Below the pieces are notes generated by a model. The model saw nothing but the letters and a program-made list of their open reading frames with translations, was not told the origin of the DNA and searched no databases. Shown here in pieces: positions 1-8,640 of a stretch of DNA of 16,084 bases (the first letter of the stretch is position 1; each line of letters starts with the position of its first letter). The DNA is from Clostridia bacterium. GTDB lineage: Bacteria > Bacillota > Clostridia > Christensenellales > UBA1242. The stretch spans positions 1-16,084 of the forward strand of contig JALOBO010000031.1 in the NCBI GenBank assembly GCA_023228225.1, read 5' to 3'. A program made the position numbers and the translations under genes.

Positions 1-364
1 GTCCGTTTAATCCTGATGCACAAAATACACAGCCCATAGGACAACCTACTTGTGAGGATACACAGAGCGTTTTACCATATTTGTATTGCATTAAAACCGC
101 TTCTATAATATTTTTGTCCTGTAATTCAAGTATATATTTAACAGTGCCATCTGCTGATACGTATTTTTTATAAATTTTAACTGGTTGTGCAATGCATTCT
201 TTGGCTAATTTTTTTTTAAGATCATTAGAAATATCCGTTATTTCTGCAAACTCTTTGCCTTTATACAGCGAATCAAATACTTGTTTAGCCCTAAACTTTT
301 GATCTGTAAAGCGGACAAGCAATTCGGAAAGTTCATTTAAACTCAAATCTAATAAATTTATCAT
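1..364 (-). CDS. rlmN: 23S rRNA (A2503-C2)/tRNA (A37-C2) methyltransferase RlmN, N-terminal part (cut by window edge)
   Basis: Radical-SAM enzyme that methylates C2 of A2503 in 23S rRNA and of A37 in some tRNAs. The first 121 residues are present. They include the start of the radical-SAM core, with the cluster-binding CxxxCxxC motif at Cys108, Cys112 and Cys115 inside the family-typical stretch LCVSSQVGCPMGCVFCASG, preceded by the IEAVLM strand (residues 87-92). About two thirds of the protein lies outside the window. The ATG at 364 overlaps the TGA stop of rsmB as ATGA, so translation is probably coupled to rsmB. RlmN following RsmB is a common Firmicutes arrangement. Family assignment is very secure; the missing C-terminus cannot be checked. 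Confidence 0.96.
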   Translation of the reverse strand, partial: MINLLDLSLNELSELLVRFTDQKFRAKQVFDSLYKGKEFAEITDISNDLKKKLAKECIAQPVKIYKKYVSADGTVKYILELQDKNIIEAVLMQYKYGKTLCVSSQVGCPMGCVFCASGLNG

Positions 365-1686
365 AGTTTTCTCAGCCTCGCCATAAAAAAGCCTTCATCA
401 CTATCAATATTAGCAAAAAGTTGTAAATAAGGTTCGCCTCGTATTTCTTTTTTTAAAGATAAATCTTTCACATATAATACCTTTTTAAAAACACTAATGT
501 TTTCTGCTTTAAAATCTAAATGCCGGCTTAAAAATGTATCAACAATATCTTCGTTTTCCTGTGGCAAGATTGTACAAGTTGAATACAATAAGCAACCACC
601 AGTTTTTACATATTTTGACGCAGTATTCATGATGCTAGCCTGTAAAGCCGTAAGTTCGTCAATACTTTCAGCGTTTCTATTCAATAAAATGTCTGCTTTT
701 TTGCCTGCGACACCAAGCCCACTACAAGGAACATCAGTTAGAACACAATCAAATTTTTCTTTATAATTTTCATCATATTTAGTAGCATCTTTAACCACCG
801 CGAAAACATTTGCGTTCATTCGTTTACAATATGAGTTAATAAGATTTACCCTATGTTCGTAAATATCCCACGCTGTAACGACAGCACCTAATTCGCTTAA
901 ATACACGCTTTTACCACCCGGAGCAGCACAAACATCTAAAACCTTTTCTCCGCTTTTAATGTTAAGCGTATGACACACTGTCATAGAGCCTGCTGATTGT
1001 ACTGTATAAAGCGGATTAAAATCTTGATGCTCTTTAATTTGTCGGTAATTAACATAATAACCATTTACATTAGATTTTTCAAAAGGAATATGATTAGAAT
1101 TTAATAACTTTTCAAATTCTAATGCTGTAATTTTAAATTTATTAACGCGTATGTGAGTTTTATGTTCTCCTCTTTCCAAAATTTTTTCTAAAAAATCGGT
1201 TGGATATGCTTTTAATAATTTTTCTATAATCCATTCGGGATAACTATACTTTGTGCTTAAATGCGTTTGCACGGTTGTGTTTTCATCTTCGGTCGGAAAT
1301 AAATATGCGTTTTTATTAGAGCATACTTTTTTCAGTACCGCATTAATAAAGCCTGACATACCTTGTTTGCCAAGTGTTTTTGTTAGTTCGGTAATTTCAT
1401 TGCATACAGCATAATCTGGCACTGAATTTAAAAATAATAAGCAATAAATACCGATTTTAAGCATAATATCCGCTGACAGTTTAGGTTTTTTAAGTGCTAA
1501 AATACTAATAATATTATCAAGTTCAAGATTATGCTGTACAACGCCATAAACAATTTTTGTTATAATTTTACTTTCTTCATCGTTAATATTAAGAGCATTA
1601 TTAAGTTCTATTTGCAAATAAGCGCCATCTTTAAGCACTTTAAATAAAATATTATATGCGGTATGAAAATAATTACACTTTTGCAT
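361..1686 (-). CDS. rsmB: 16S rRNA (cytosine(967)-C5)-methyltransferase RsmB
   Basis: SAM-dependent m5C methyltransferase acting on C967 of 16S rRNA. At 441 residues it is the usual length. Residues about 1-130 form the NusB-like RNA-binding domain, and the C-terminal half is the Rossmann methyltransferase fold. Motif I is DVCAAPGGKS (251-260). Motif IV is DVPCSGLG with Cys321, the residue that releases product. Motif VI is STCT with Cys371, the expected catalytic nucleophile. Both cysteines of the RsmB/NSUN mechanism are therefore intact. The start at 1686 overlaps the end of fmt by 14 bp and has only a weak G-rich sequence upstream, so it probably depends on translational coupling. The stop is TGA and overlaps the rlmN start codon. 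Confidence 0.96.
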   Translation of the reverse strand: MQKCNYFHTAYNILFKVLKDGAYLQIELNNALNINDEESKIITKIVYGVVQHNLELDNIISILALKKPKLSADIMLKIGIYCLLFLNSVPDYAVCNEITELTKTLGKQGMSGFINAVLKKVCSNKNAYLFPTEDENTTVQTHLSTKYSYPEWIIEKLLKAYPTDFLEKILERGEHKTHIRVNKFKITALEFEKLLNSNHIPFEKSNVNGYYVNYRQIKEHQDFNPLYTVQSAGSMTVCHTLNIKSGEKVLDVCAAPGGKSVYLSELGAVVTAWDIYEHRVNLINSYCKRMNANVFAVVKDATKYDENYKEKFDCVLTDVPCSGLGVAGKKADILLNRNAESIDELTALQASIMNTASKYVKTGGCLLYSTCTILPQENEDIVDTFLSRHLDFKAENISVFKKVLYVKDLSLKKEIRGEPYLQLFANIDSDEGFFMARLRKL

Positions 1687-2635
1687 TTACTGCACCCAAC
1701 ATTTCACCAGCATTTATTTTATGCCCAAGTAAATATTGTTCCGAAAGCATTTTCTTACCGTTTTGCACTTGAATTTGTTTAAGTTTTACTATCTTACCAT
1801 CTCCGCACTTAACAAAAAGCCCTTGTTTAAAATTAGCAAGTATAATCTGCCCGTTTAAAGCGGTAACAAACTTGTCAAAATTTAAATTAGCACATTCTGC
1901 TTTAAATACTTTAAGTATACCGCCATTTAAAATTGTAAATGCAGTAGGAAAAGGATTCATTCCGCGCACAAAGTTTACAACATCTACTGCACTCAAATTA
2001 AAGTCAATTTGAGCATCTTCTTTTTTAATCATAGGAAAATAAGACATTTCTTCATGATTTTGCGAAACATATTTTACTGTGCAATTTTCAATTTGTGACA
2101 GTGCGTTTAAAAGTAGTTCCGGGGCAAAATTGCTAAGTTTATTATAAAGTTCGCCTGCGGTTTCGATATCACCGACTGGCAGTTCTTTTTGCAGTATTAT
2201 GTCGCCAGTATCTACACCAAGTTCGGTTTTCATAATTGTAATCCCACTAACTTTTTCGCCTTTAATAACCGCCCATTGAATTGGTGCAGCACCCCTAAAC
2301 TTTGGCAGTAGCGAAGCATGTACATTAATAATACCAAATTTTGCAATATCTAAAATACACTGTCTTAAAATTTGTCCATAAGCGGCAGTTATCATAATAT
2401 CTGGCTGTAAATTAGTTAAATCTTGCGTGCCTTCTTTTGATATTCTAGCATATTGTAGTACCGGAATATTATTTTCTAACGCTACTTTTTTTATAGGAGA
2501 AAATTCTATTTTTTTATTGCGTCCAGATGGCTTGTCCGGCTGTGTTACAACCGCTACTACTTTATGTTTAGAATTTATAAGTGCTTTAAGGCAAGGTACA
2601 CCAAAATCCGGAGTTCCTAAAAATACTATTTTCAT
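1673..2635 (-). CDS. fmt: Methionyl-tRNA formyltransferase
   Basis: Transfers the formyl group of 10-formyl-tetrahydrofolate to initiator Met-tRNA, the step before bacterial translation initiation. It has 320 residues, near the family norm. The N-terminal Rossmann catalytic domain (about 1-190) opens with MKIVFLGTPDF and carries the signature HASLLPKFRGAAPIQ. The catalytic Asn104, His106 and Asp142 (in VDTGD) correspond to the Asn-His-Asp set of the E. coli enzyme shifted by four residues. The C-terminal tRNA-binding OB-like domain follows from about residue 205. The start ATG at 2635 overlaps the def stop as ATGA, with GAGG seven bases upstream. The def-fmt pair encodes the two opposing steps of the formylation cycle. 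Confidence 0.97.
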   Translation of the reverse strand: MKIVFLGTPDFGVPCLKALINSKHKVVAVVTQPDKPSGRNKKIEFSPIKKVALENNIPVLQYARISKEGTQDLTNLQPDIMITAAYGQILRQCILDIAKFGIINVHASLLPKFRGAAPIQWAVIKGEKVSGITIMKTELGVDTGDIILQKELPVGDIETAGELYNKLSNFAPELLLNALSQIENCTVKYVSQNHEEMSYFPMIKKEDAQIDFNLSAVDVVNFVRGMNPFPTAFTILNGGILKVFKAECANLNFDKFVTALNGQIILANFKQGLFVKCGDGKIVKLKQIQVQNGKKMLSEQYLLGHKINAGEMLGAVNAKV

Positions 2636-3084
2636 TCTTTCGCCTCTTTCGTCATTTTATCAACAAACAATATACCGTTAAGATGGTCAATTTCATGACA
2701 TATGGCACGAGCAAGCATTTCGTATGCAGTTAACTCATAAAAAATACCATTGCGGTCTTGCGCTCTAACAACAACCTTTTTAGGTCTATCAACATATCCA
2801 TATTTGCCGGGAAAACTCAAACAACCTTCTACACCATTAATATTGCCCGATGTTTTTAAAATTTCGGGATTAACTAATTCCAAATATTGCCCGTCTGCCT
2901 CTACAATAGCCACTCTTTTATTAATTCCAACTTGCGGAGCAGCAAGACCTGCACCATCATTATGTTGCATAGTATCTTTCATATCATCTATAAGTTGTTT
3001 AAGCCCATCATCAAATATTGTAGCAGGTCTGCAAACTATTCTTAAAATTGGATCATTAGATAGCAAAATTTTACGAGTTGCCAA
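2632..3084 (-). CDS. def: Peptide deformylase
   Basis: Metalloenzyme that removes the N-formyl group from nascent polypeptides. It has 150 residues, typical of type I deformylases. All three family motifs are present: GAGLAAPQVG (44-53), EGCLSFPG (86-93) with metal ligand Cys88, and HEIDH (130-134) with metal ligands His130 and His134 and catalytic Glu131. The start codon is TTG at 3084. The reading frame is closed upstream by a TAA at 3099, so no other in-frame ATG or GTG is available, and AAAGGAGA lies six bases before the TTG. The nearby ATG at 3089 is in a different frame and soon meets a stop. It is the first gene of the def-fmt-rsmB-rlmN run and follows a predicted promoter. Confidence 0.97.
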   Translation of the reverse strand: MATRKILLSNDPILRIVCRPATIFDDGLKQLIDDMKDTMQHNDGAGLAAPQVGINKRVAIVEADGQYLELVNPEILKTSGNINGVEGCLSFPGKYGYVDRPKKVVVRAQDRNGIFYELTAYEMLARAICHEIDHLNGILFVDKMTKEAKE

Positions 3085-3090
3085 TTCATA

Positions 3091-3098
3091 TCTCCTTT
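3091..3098 (-). promoter_or_regulatory. Ribosome binding site deciding the TTG start of def
   Basis: The minus strand reads AAAGGAGA, a near-complete anti-16S match, six bases before TTG at 3084. It supports TTG initiation in the absence of any in-frame ATG. Confidence 0.85.
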
Positions 3099-3114
3099 AA
3101 TTAATATCTAAATA

Positions 3115-3143
3115 ATTGTATAATAAATTTTTAATTTTGTCTA
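3115..3143 (-). promoter_or_regulatory. Predicted sigma-70-type promoter for def-fmt-rsmB-rlmN
   Basis: On the minus strand, TAGACA (3138-3143, one mismatch to TTGACA) is followed after 17 bases by TACAAT (3115-3120, one mismatch to TATAAT). Transcription would start near 3108, about ten bases before the def ribosome binding site. It lies in the 83-bp gap between priA and def. Confidence 0.65.
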
Positions 3144-3167
3144 TTTTAATTATTGTTTATTTTATTA

Positions 3168-5384
3168 TTAAGACAAACTTTGTGGATTTATTTCCACAAA
3201 AATATTCATATCTGATACTTTTACTCTATTCGCAATTTTATAAACCAAATCTGTAACTTCAATTTGTCGTTCAGGTTTTATTCGCATAAGTATTTGATAT
3301 CTATATTTTTTTTCTATACGAGTAAGTGGCGATTTCATTGCTTCCATATAAATAAATTCTTTTTCATAATCCTTTTTAACTTGATTTAGCATATTTTTTG
3401 CTTCCATAGTTTTTTGTCTTGCCAAATCTTCGTTTTCAGAAGAAATTAATACTCTTATTATGCGTGAAAAAGGCGGAAACGCGGTAACTTCACGCATATT
3501 TATTTCCTTATCAAAGAAATGCTTGTAGTCATAATTCGCCACAAATTTATACACATAATGTCTTGGCGAATAAGTTTGTAGAATAACCTTTCCCACCTTT
3601 TCATCACGACCTGCGCGTCCAGAAACCTGTGTAATAAGTTGAAAGGTGCGTTCTGTGCTTCTATAATCGGTAAAATGCAGGCTTAAATCCGCATCAATAA
3701 TACCAACAACTGTTACATTTTTAAAATCGTGTCCTTTTGCAATCATTTGTGTACCAACGAGTATTGCGGGCTTAGTATTAGCAAATGCCGACAAAATTTG
3801 AAAATGTGCATTTTTGCTTTGCGTAGTGTCGTTATCCATTCTAAATATTTTAACATTAGGAAAAAGTTCTTTAAGTTCCTTTGCTACTCTTTGTGTGCCT
3901 ATTGCACCTTGCCTGATATGACTACTGCCACACTGTGGACAAATATCTAGCATTTTATATCGGCGACTGCAATAATGGCACTTTAATTGTTCTTCGGATT
4001 TATGGTAAACAAGCGACACATCGCAATCTTCACATTTTGCAACATAACCACATTCAATGCAACGTACAAATGATGCAAAACCACGTCTATTTATAAATAT
4101 CATTGCTTGGTTATTATTTTTAATGCACTCAGTTAATTCTTTAATTAGTGCAACAGAAAAAATGCCGTTGTTACCCGCACGCATTTCGGACATCATATCA
4201 ACAATTTGAATTGCGGGCATACTATGCTTATTAATCCTTAATGGCAATTCAAGCAAATTATATTGACCATTTTTTGTCTTATAATAACTGTCAACCGATG
4301 GTGTAGCACTGCCTAAAAGAATCGGACAGGCGTTGTATTTAGCCCTAAAAGTTGCAATATCATGCGTAAAATAACGCGGATTGCTTTCGCTAGCATATGT
4401 AGATTCGTGTTCTTCATCAATAATAATTAAACCAATATTATTTAGCGGTGCAAAAACTGCCGAGCGAGCCCCGATTGCAATTTTGGCCTGCCCATTTAAA
4501 AGTCTATTCCATTCATCGTAGCGTTCGCCATCTGATAGCCCACTATGAAGTATTGCCACGGAATCACCAAACCTAGTTTTAAATCTATTAAATAATAGCG
4601 GGGTGAGTGAAATTTCGGGAACAAGCATAATTGCAGTCTTTCCACATTCAATAAAATGCTGTATACATCTTATGTATATTTCGGTTTTACCACTACCTGT
4701 AACCCCGTGCAATAAATATGTATTATGCTCAGTATCATTTGTTATTTTATCAACAACCGCTTGTTGCATATCGGTAAGTTTTATATTTTGCTTTTCCGCT
4801 TCTATTTCTGATGAATACGGAGTGCGATTAACACAAATTTCACGGGATATAAGTACTTTCATATTTAAAAATTTTTTAACAGCGGACAGCGAAAAATTAG
4901 CATTTAAATATGTGATATCAGATTCGCAATTTGGCTGAATTAATAAGTATTTTAACAAACTTATTTGAGAAATTGCATTTTTGCGTAAAGAATTAACCAC
5001 TTCATCAATATTTATACCTGAATTAATGGTTACAATTGTTTTTTTCAATTGTTTTACTTGTCCGCCACGCATTTTTGCGGGAATAAATAGCCTAAGAACA
5101 TCTACTTTTCGTAAATTATACTCATTTGTCATAAATTCCATAAGTGCAAGCATTTCTTCGGAAATGACTGCGGTATTATCTAATATTTTGATTATAGATT
5201 TGAGTTTTTCTTTTTTAACTTCACTTGTATCAGTAATGTTTATGACATAGCCTTCAATGGTTCGAGGACCAAAACTTACAAGTACTCGCATGCCCTTTTG
5301 CACAAAAAATCCATCTTCAATTTTGTAATCAAAGATTTTATCAACCTCACTATTAGCAATATCTACAATGACTTGTGCAATCAT
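3168..5384 (-). CDS. priA: Primosomal protein N' (replication restart helicase PriA)
   Basis: Superfamily 2 3'-5' DNA helicase that recognises stalled forks and D-loops and reloads the replicative helicase. At 738 residues it is full length. The order is: an N-terminal 3'-end-binding region (about 1-100, opening with MIAQVIVDIA), a winged-helix region, Walker A GVTGSGKT (227-234), Walker B DEEH (323-326), motif III GSATPS (358-363), then a zinc-binding insertion, motif VI QVSGRAGR (586-593) and the C-terminal domain. All eight zinc-ligand cysteines are present at 442, 445, 451, 454, 469, 472, 482 and 485. The start ATG at 5384 has AGAGGGG just upstream with unusually short spacing. A terminator-like hairpin ends about 20 bases before the start. 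coaBC, often found between rpoZ and priA in Firmicutes, is absent here. Confidence 0.97.
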   Translation of the reverse strand: MIAQVIVDIANSEVDKIFDYKIEDGFFVQKGMRVLVSFGPRTIEGYVINITDTSEVKKEKLKSIIKILDNTAVISEEMLALMEFMTNEYNLRKVDVLRLFIPAKMRGGQVKQLKKTIVTINSGINIDEVVNSLRKNAISQISLLKYLLIQPNCESDITYLNANFSLSAVKKFLNMKVLISREICVNRTPYSSEIEAEKQNIKLTDMQQAVVDKITNDTEHNTYLLHGVTGSGKTEIYIRCIQHFIECGKTAIMLVPEISLTPLLFNRFKTRFGDSVAILHSGLSDGERYDEWNRLLNGQAKIAIGARSAVFAPLNNIGLIIIDEEHESTYASESNPRYFTHDIATFRAKYNACPILLGSATPSVDSYYKTKNGQYNLLELPLRINKHSMPAIQIVDMMSEMRAGNNGIFSVALIKELTECIKNNNQAMIFINRRGFASFVRCIECGYVAKCEDCDVSLVYHKSEEQLKCHYCSRRYKMLDICPQCGSSHIRQGAIGTQRVAKELKELFPNVKIFRMDNDTTQSKNAHFQILSAFANTKPAILVGTQMIAKGHDFKNVTVVGIIDADLSLHFTDYRSTERTFQLITQVSGRAGRDEKVGKVILQTYSPRHYVYKFVANYDYKHFFDKEINMREVTAFPPFSRIIRVLISSENEDLARQKTMEAKNMLNQVKKDYEKEFIYMEAMKSPLTRIEKKYRYQILMRIKPERQIEVTDLVYKIANRVKVSDMNIFVEINPQSLS

Positions 5385-5397
5385 AACCCCTCTTAAT

Positions 5398-5446
5398 AAA
5401 AAAATCTATTACTGTAAGGTCACCACCTGTTTGTAATAGAATTTTT
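5398..5446 (-). terminator. Terminator-like hairpin between rpoZ and priA (possible attenuator)
   Basis: An 8-bp stem TCTATTAC (5405-5412) / GTAATAGA (5433-5440) encloses a second short stem AGGT/ACCT around a 4-base loop. On the minus strand it is followed directly by a run of seven T (5398-5404). This is the form of a rho-independent terminator for rpoZ transcripts. The flanking A and T runs could extend the stem. It ends only a few bases before the priA ribosome binding site, leaving no room for a promoter between them, so priA must be served by read-through or a conditional form of this structure. Confidence 0.6.
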
Positions 5447-5461
5447 GGTTATTTAAATAAA

Positions 5462-5656
5462 TTATTCCTCAACAATTACAACTTTATCTTTATAAACTTC
5501 ATCGGCGGCAATAGATATTTCTTTTAATTCGGAATTTAAAAGCATTTCAGGCATATTTTTTTGAATTTCTTTTGCCCTTTTTGCCACAATACATACAAGT
5601 TTATAACGGTTTCCTAGTTTGTCGATCAGTTTATCAATGGGCGGATATATCATCAT
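5462..5656 (-). CDS. rpoZ: DNA-directed RNA polymerase omega subunit
   Basis: Small RNA polymerase subunit that helps beta-prime fold and join the core enzyme. The 64 residues match the short Gram-positive omega in length. The N-terminus MIYPPIDKLIDKL and the AKRAKEI helix are typical of the family, as is the later IAADEVYKDKV segment. Two consecutive ATG codons can start it (5656 or 5653); AAGGT nine bases before the first favours 5656. It has its own good promoter at 5693-5721 and lies between gatB and priA. rpoZ upstream of priA is a conserved Firmicutes order, although the usual upstream gmk is replaced here by gatB. Confidence 0.91.
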   Translation of the reverse strand: MMIYPPIDKLIDKLGNRYKLVCIVAKRAKEIQKNMPEMLLNSELKEISIAADEVYKDKVVIVEE

Positions 5657-5692
5657 AAAAATTATACCTTCTTTTATTCTATAAACTAAACA

Positions 5693-5721
5693 AGTATACT
5701 ACACACAAATACAATTTGCAA
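5693..5721 (-). promoter_or_regulatory. Predicted sigma-70-type promoter for rpoZ
   Basis: On the minus strand, TTGCAA (5716-5721) is followed after exactly 17 bases by TATACT (5693-5698). Predicted transcription start is near 5686, giving a leader of about 30 bases to the rpoZ ATG at 5656. It lies in the 98-bp gap after gatB, so rpoZ-priA can be transcribed separately from the gatCAB run. Confidence 0.65.
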
Positions 5722-5754
5722 GAGTTTTGTAGCCCTTTAAGCGCTTTAACTAAA

Positions 5755-7182
5755 TTAAATATTTATAAGTTTAATAACAAGTTCATTTACTATTTGTGGA
5801 TTAGCCTTTCCTTTGGTTGCTTTCATAATTTGTCCTACAAAAAATGCAAGTGCTTTTGATTTACCCGCTTTAAACTCCTCTACTGCTTGCGGATTTTGTG
5901 CTATAATTTCTCTTACAATTTTTTCAATTTCGGCCATGTCATTTACTTGCATAAGTCCCATACGGACAACTGCTTTCTCTGGGTCTTCATCTGTTTTCCA
6001 AATTTCTTCAAGTACAGTTTTAGCGACTGTAACATTAACTTTTCCATCAGAAACCATTTTTAATAGGTCGGTGAGTTTCTTTGGATTAACGGGAATGTTT
6101 TTAAGCGATTGATTTTGACCTTTTATAAGTCTTAAAATGTCGCTCATAATAAAATTGCTTATTTCTTTTGGCTTGTTATATAATGCCAAACAATCTTCAA
6201 AATATTCGGCAGTTTCACGTTCGGAAGCAATTAGTGTTGCATCATAAATCGGCAAATTGTATTCTGTTACATATTGCTTAATACGCTGTTCGGGTAATCT
6301 TGGCAATTTGGCCATAATGCTTTGCACATATTCTGGCGTGACGGTAATTGGCAACAAATCAGGGTCCGGAAAATACCGGTAACTTTGTGATTCCTCTTTG
6401 TTACGCATAGCAAAACTTTGCATTTTTTCATCACTCCAACGACGCGTTTCTTGAATAACTTTTCCGCCTTTTTCAAGTATATCAGTTTGTCTTTTAACTT
6501 CATATTCTATTCCGGCAAACACTGATCTAAACGAACTTATATTTTTTAGTTCTGTACGAGTACCATAAACGCTAGAACCTTCGGGCATTAACGATACATT
6601 AACATCGCAACGCATTGCCCCTTGTTCCATTTTGCCAGTAGATATGCCTAAATAAACTAGTATTTGTCTAATTTTTTCTAACAGTGCAACTGCTTCTTGC
6701 GCCGAACGCAAATCCGGCTCGGTAACCATTTCTATAAGTGGAACACTGCAACGGTTAAAATCAATTAAACTTCCTTTGTTTTCGCTGTGTATAAGTTTAC
6801 CGGCATCTTCCTCAACATGAATTCTATTAAGACGAATAATTTTTGTAACACCATTTAATTCTAATTCAATATGTCCGCCTATGCAAAGTGGATACTCTAA
6901 TTGTGAAATCTGATAAGCCTTAGGTAAATCAGGATAAAAATAATTTTTGCGCTCAAAAACCGAATATTTTGAAATTTTTGAGCCCATAGAAAGCCCTGCT
7001 TTGATTGCATATTCATAAACTTTACTGTTAAGAACTGGTAAAGCACCTGGAAGTCCAGTGCATACTGGACAGCAATTTGTATTAGGTGAAAAGCCAAAAC
7101 CATTTTTGCACGAACAAAACACTTTTGATTCTGTACATAATTCAGCGTGTATTTCTAGTCCTATAACGGTTTGGTATTTCAT
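5755..7182 (-). CDS. gatB: Asp-tRNA(Asn)/Glu-tRNA(Gln) amidotransferase subunit B
   Basis: tRNA-binding and kinase-like subunit of the GatCAB transamidosome. It phosphorylates the acyl group of mischarged Glu-tRNA(Gln) or Asp-tRNA(Asn) and receives ammonia from GatA. It has 475 residues. The catalytic cradle domain carries the signature YQTVIGLEIHAEL at the N-terminus, the zinc cysteines Cys23, Cys25, Cys38 and Cys41 (FCSC and CPVC), NYFYPDLPKAYQISQ (80-94), HVEEDAGK (122-129) and EMVTEPD. A helical domain and a YqeY-like C-terminal tail follow. The frame is open to 7215, but the start at 7182 is preferred: it gives the family N-terminus, lies 1 bp after the gatA stop, and has GGGAGGG eight bases upstream. 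Confidence 0.96.
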   Translation of the reverse strand: MKYQTVIGLEIHAELCTESKVFCSCKNGFGFSPNTNCCPVCTGLPGALPVLNSKVYEYAIKAGLSMGSKISKYSVFERKNYFYPDLPKAYQISQLEYPLCIGGHIELELNGVTKIIRLNRIHVEEDAGKLIHSENKGSLIDFNRCSVPLIEMVTEPDLRSAQEAVALLEKIRQILVYLGISTGKMEQGAMRCDVNVSLMPEGSSVYGTRTELKNISSFRSVFAGIEYEVKRQTDILEKGGKVIQETRRWSDEKMQSFAMRNKEESQSYRYFPDPDLLPITVTPEYVQSIMAKLPRLPEQRIKQYVTEYNLPIYDATLIASERETAEYFEDCLALYNKPKEISNFIMSDILRLIKGQNQSLKNIPVNPKKLTDLLKMVSDGKVNVTVAKTVLEEIWKTDEDPEKAVVRMGLMQVNDMAEIEKIVREIIAQNPQAVEEFKAGKSKALAFFVGQIMKATKGKANPQIVNELVIKLINI

Positions 7183-7183
7183 A

Positions 7184-8629
7184 TTATTTGCCCTCCCAAG
7201 AATAATGCTTTTCAATATAATCAGCGGTATTAAGTAATGTGCATTCAGAGAATTTTTTACCTATTAACTGTATACCTATTGGCATATTGTTTTGTCCTTT
7301 TCCACAAGGAATAGATATCGCAGGCAATTCTGCAATATTAACTGGTACGGTATAAACATCGGCCGCATACATTTCTACTGGATTATCAGTTTTTTCGCCA
7401 AATTTGAAAGCGGTAGATGGTGTTGTCGGCGAAATAATGACATCACAAATGTTAAATGCTTTTTCAAATTCGCATTTAATAGCCTGCTGTGCTTTTTTTG
7501 CTCGCTTATAATACGCATCAAAGTATCCACTGCTTAAAACAAAATTGCCAAGCATAATCCTGCGTTTTACTTCTTCACCAAAGCCTTGTGTACGAGATTT
7601 AAAGTAAAGTTCACTTAGATTTTTATAATCTTTTGCACGCACGCCGTATTTAACGCCATCAAATCTTGATAAATTTGATGCCGCTTCGGCACACGCTACA
7701 ACATAATAAACAGAAAGTGATAAATCTATGTTTTTTAAATTTATATCTACAAGTGTGGCACCATGTTGTTTTAAAAACTCTATAACACTATTTACACTTA
7801 CTTTTGTTTCATCACTCATAAATAAATTAAGATATTCTTTTGAAATACCAACTTTTAAGCCTCTAATGGAATCTGTAAAACACTTGTTATAATCAGGTAA
7901 TTTAAATTTTTCAGAGGTAGAATCTTTTTCATCACTACCTGCAATAACGCTTAGTAATAATGCGGAATCTTTAACTGTTTTTGTAAGCGGTCCTATTTGG
8001 TCAAGCGAAGATGCAAATGCAACAAGTCCAAACCTTGATACTAAGCCATAAGTAGGTTTAAGTCCTATTAATCCACAATATGCGGCAGGCTGTCTTATAG
8101 AGCCACCCGTATCAGAGCCTAGGGACGCTAAACATAAATTAGCGCCAACAGCAGAAGCACTACCGCCACTGCTACCACCGGGTACATACTCGTTATTAAG
8201 TGGATTTAAAACATTGCCGTATGCCGAATGTTCATTTGAACCACCCATTGCAAACTCGTCCATATTTGCTTTACCAAGTAAAACAGCATTTTGCGCATTA
8301 AGTTTTTCTACAACTGTTGCGTTATAGGGCGGAATATAATTTTTTAAAAATTTGCTTCCGCATGTTGTGCGAACACCTTTTGTTGAAATATTATCTTTAA
8401 TTATGATTGGAAGTCCAGTAAGAGCAGGATAAGCGACACCACTTTGAATAATTTTGTCGGCTTTTTCGGCTGTCGCCAAAGCATCGGCTTTACAGATTGT
8501 AATAAGGGTGTTTAATTTTTTAGTCTGCTCAATTTTTTGTAAAAATGATTTTGTTAATTCTACGCTTGTAACCTTTCGGTCTTTTAAAAGTTTTGACGCT
8601 TCTAAAAGCGTTAATAAAGTATAATCCAC
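7184..8629 (-). CDS. gatA: Asp-tRNA(Asn)/Glu-tRNA(Gln) amidotransferase subunit A (glutamine amidase)
   Basis: Amidase-signature enzyme that hydrolyses glutamine to supply ammonia to GatB. It has 481 residues, the normal length. The Ser-cis-Ser-Lys triad is visible as Lys78 (in PIIIKDN), Ser153 (in GGSSGGSA) and Ser177 (in GSDTGGSIRQPA), one residue offset from the Staphylococcus aureus enzyme numbering. The start codon is GTG at 8629, with AAGGGGG six bases upstream; part of this site overlaps the gatC stop codon, so the genes are probably coupled. Gene order gatC-gatA-gatB is the usual bacterial arrangement. Its presence suggests that at least one of glutaminyl- or asparaginyl-tRNA is made by the indirect route. 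Confidence 0.97.
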   Translation of the reverse strand: MDYTLLTLLEASKLLKDRKVTSVELTKSFLQKIEQTKKLNTLITICKADALATAEKADKIIQSGVAYPALTGLPIIIKDNISTKGVRTTCGSKFLKNYIPPYNATVVEKLNAQNAVLLGKANMDEFAMGGSNEHSAYGNVLNPLNNEYVPGGSSGGSASAVGANLCLASLGSDTGGSIRQPAAYCGLIGLKPTYGLVSRFGLVAFASSLDQIGPLTKTVKDSALLLSVIAGSDEKDSTSEKFKLPDYNKCFTDSIRGLKVGISKEYLNLFMSDETKVSVNSVIEFLKQHGATLVDINLKNIDLSLSVYYVVACAEAASNLSRFDGVKYGVRAKDYKNLSELYFKSRTQGFGEEVKRRIMLGNFVLSSGYFDAYYKRAKKAQQAIKCEFEKAFNICDVIISPTTPSTAFKFGEKTDNPVEMYAADVYTVPVNIAELPAISIPCGKGQNNMPIGIQLIGKKFSECTLLNTADYIEKHYSWEGK

Positions 8630-8640
8630 TGTATGCCCCC

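Noticed and set aside
361..3084. Possible reassignment of TGA to Trp, suggested by the AT-rich composition
   Set aside because: rsmB and def both end at TGA at the expected protein length, and Trp positions in conserved motifs use TGG.
2750..3100. Plus-strand open frame antisense to def
   Set aside because: It mirrors a fully motif-supported def gene, has no ribosome binding site and gives an unfamiliar Ser/Pro-rich product; it is a shadow.
4603..4938. Plus-strand open frame antisense to priA
   Set aside because: It is antisense to conserved helicase regions with no start signals; the same holds for the other plus-strand frames between 361 and 13,300.
6267..6503. Minus-strand open frame inside gatB in another frame
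   Set aside because: It overlaps the conserved GatB coding frame and has no family resemblance. The one at 6897-7103 is rejected for the same reason.
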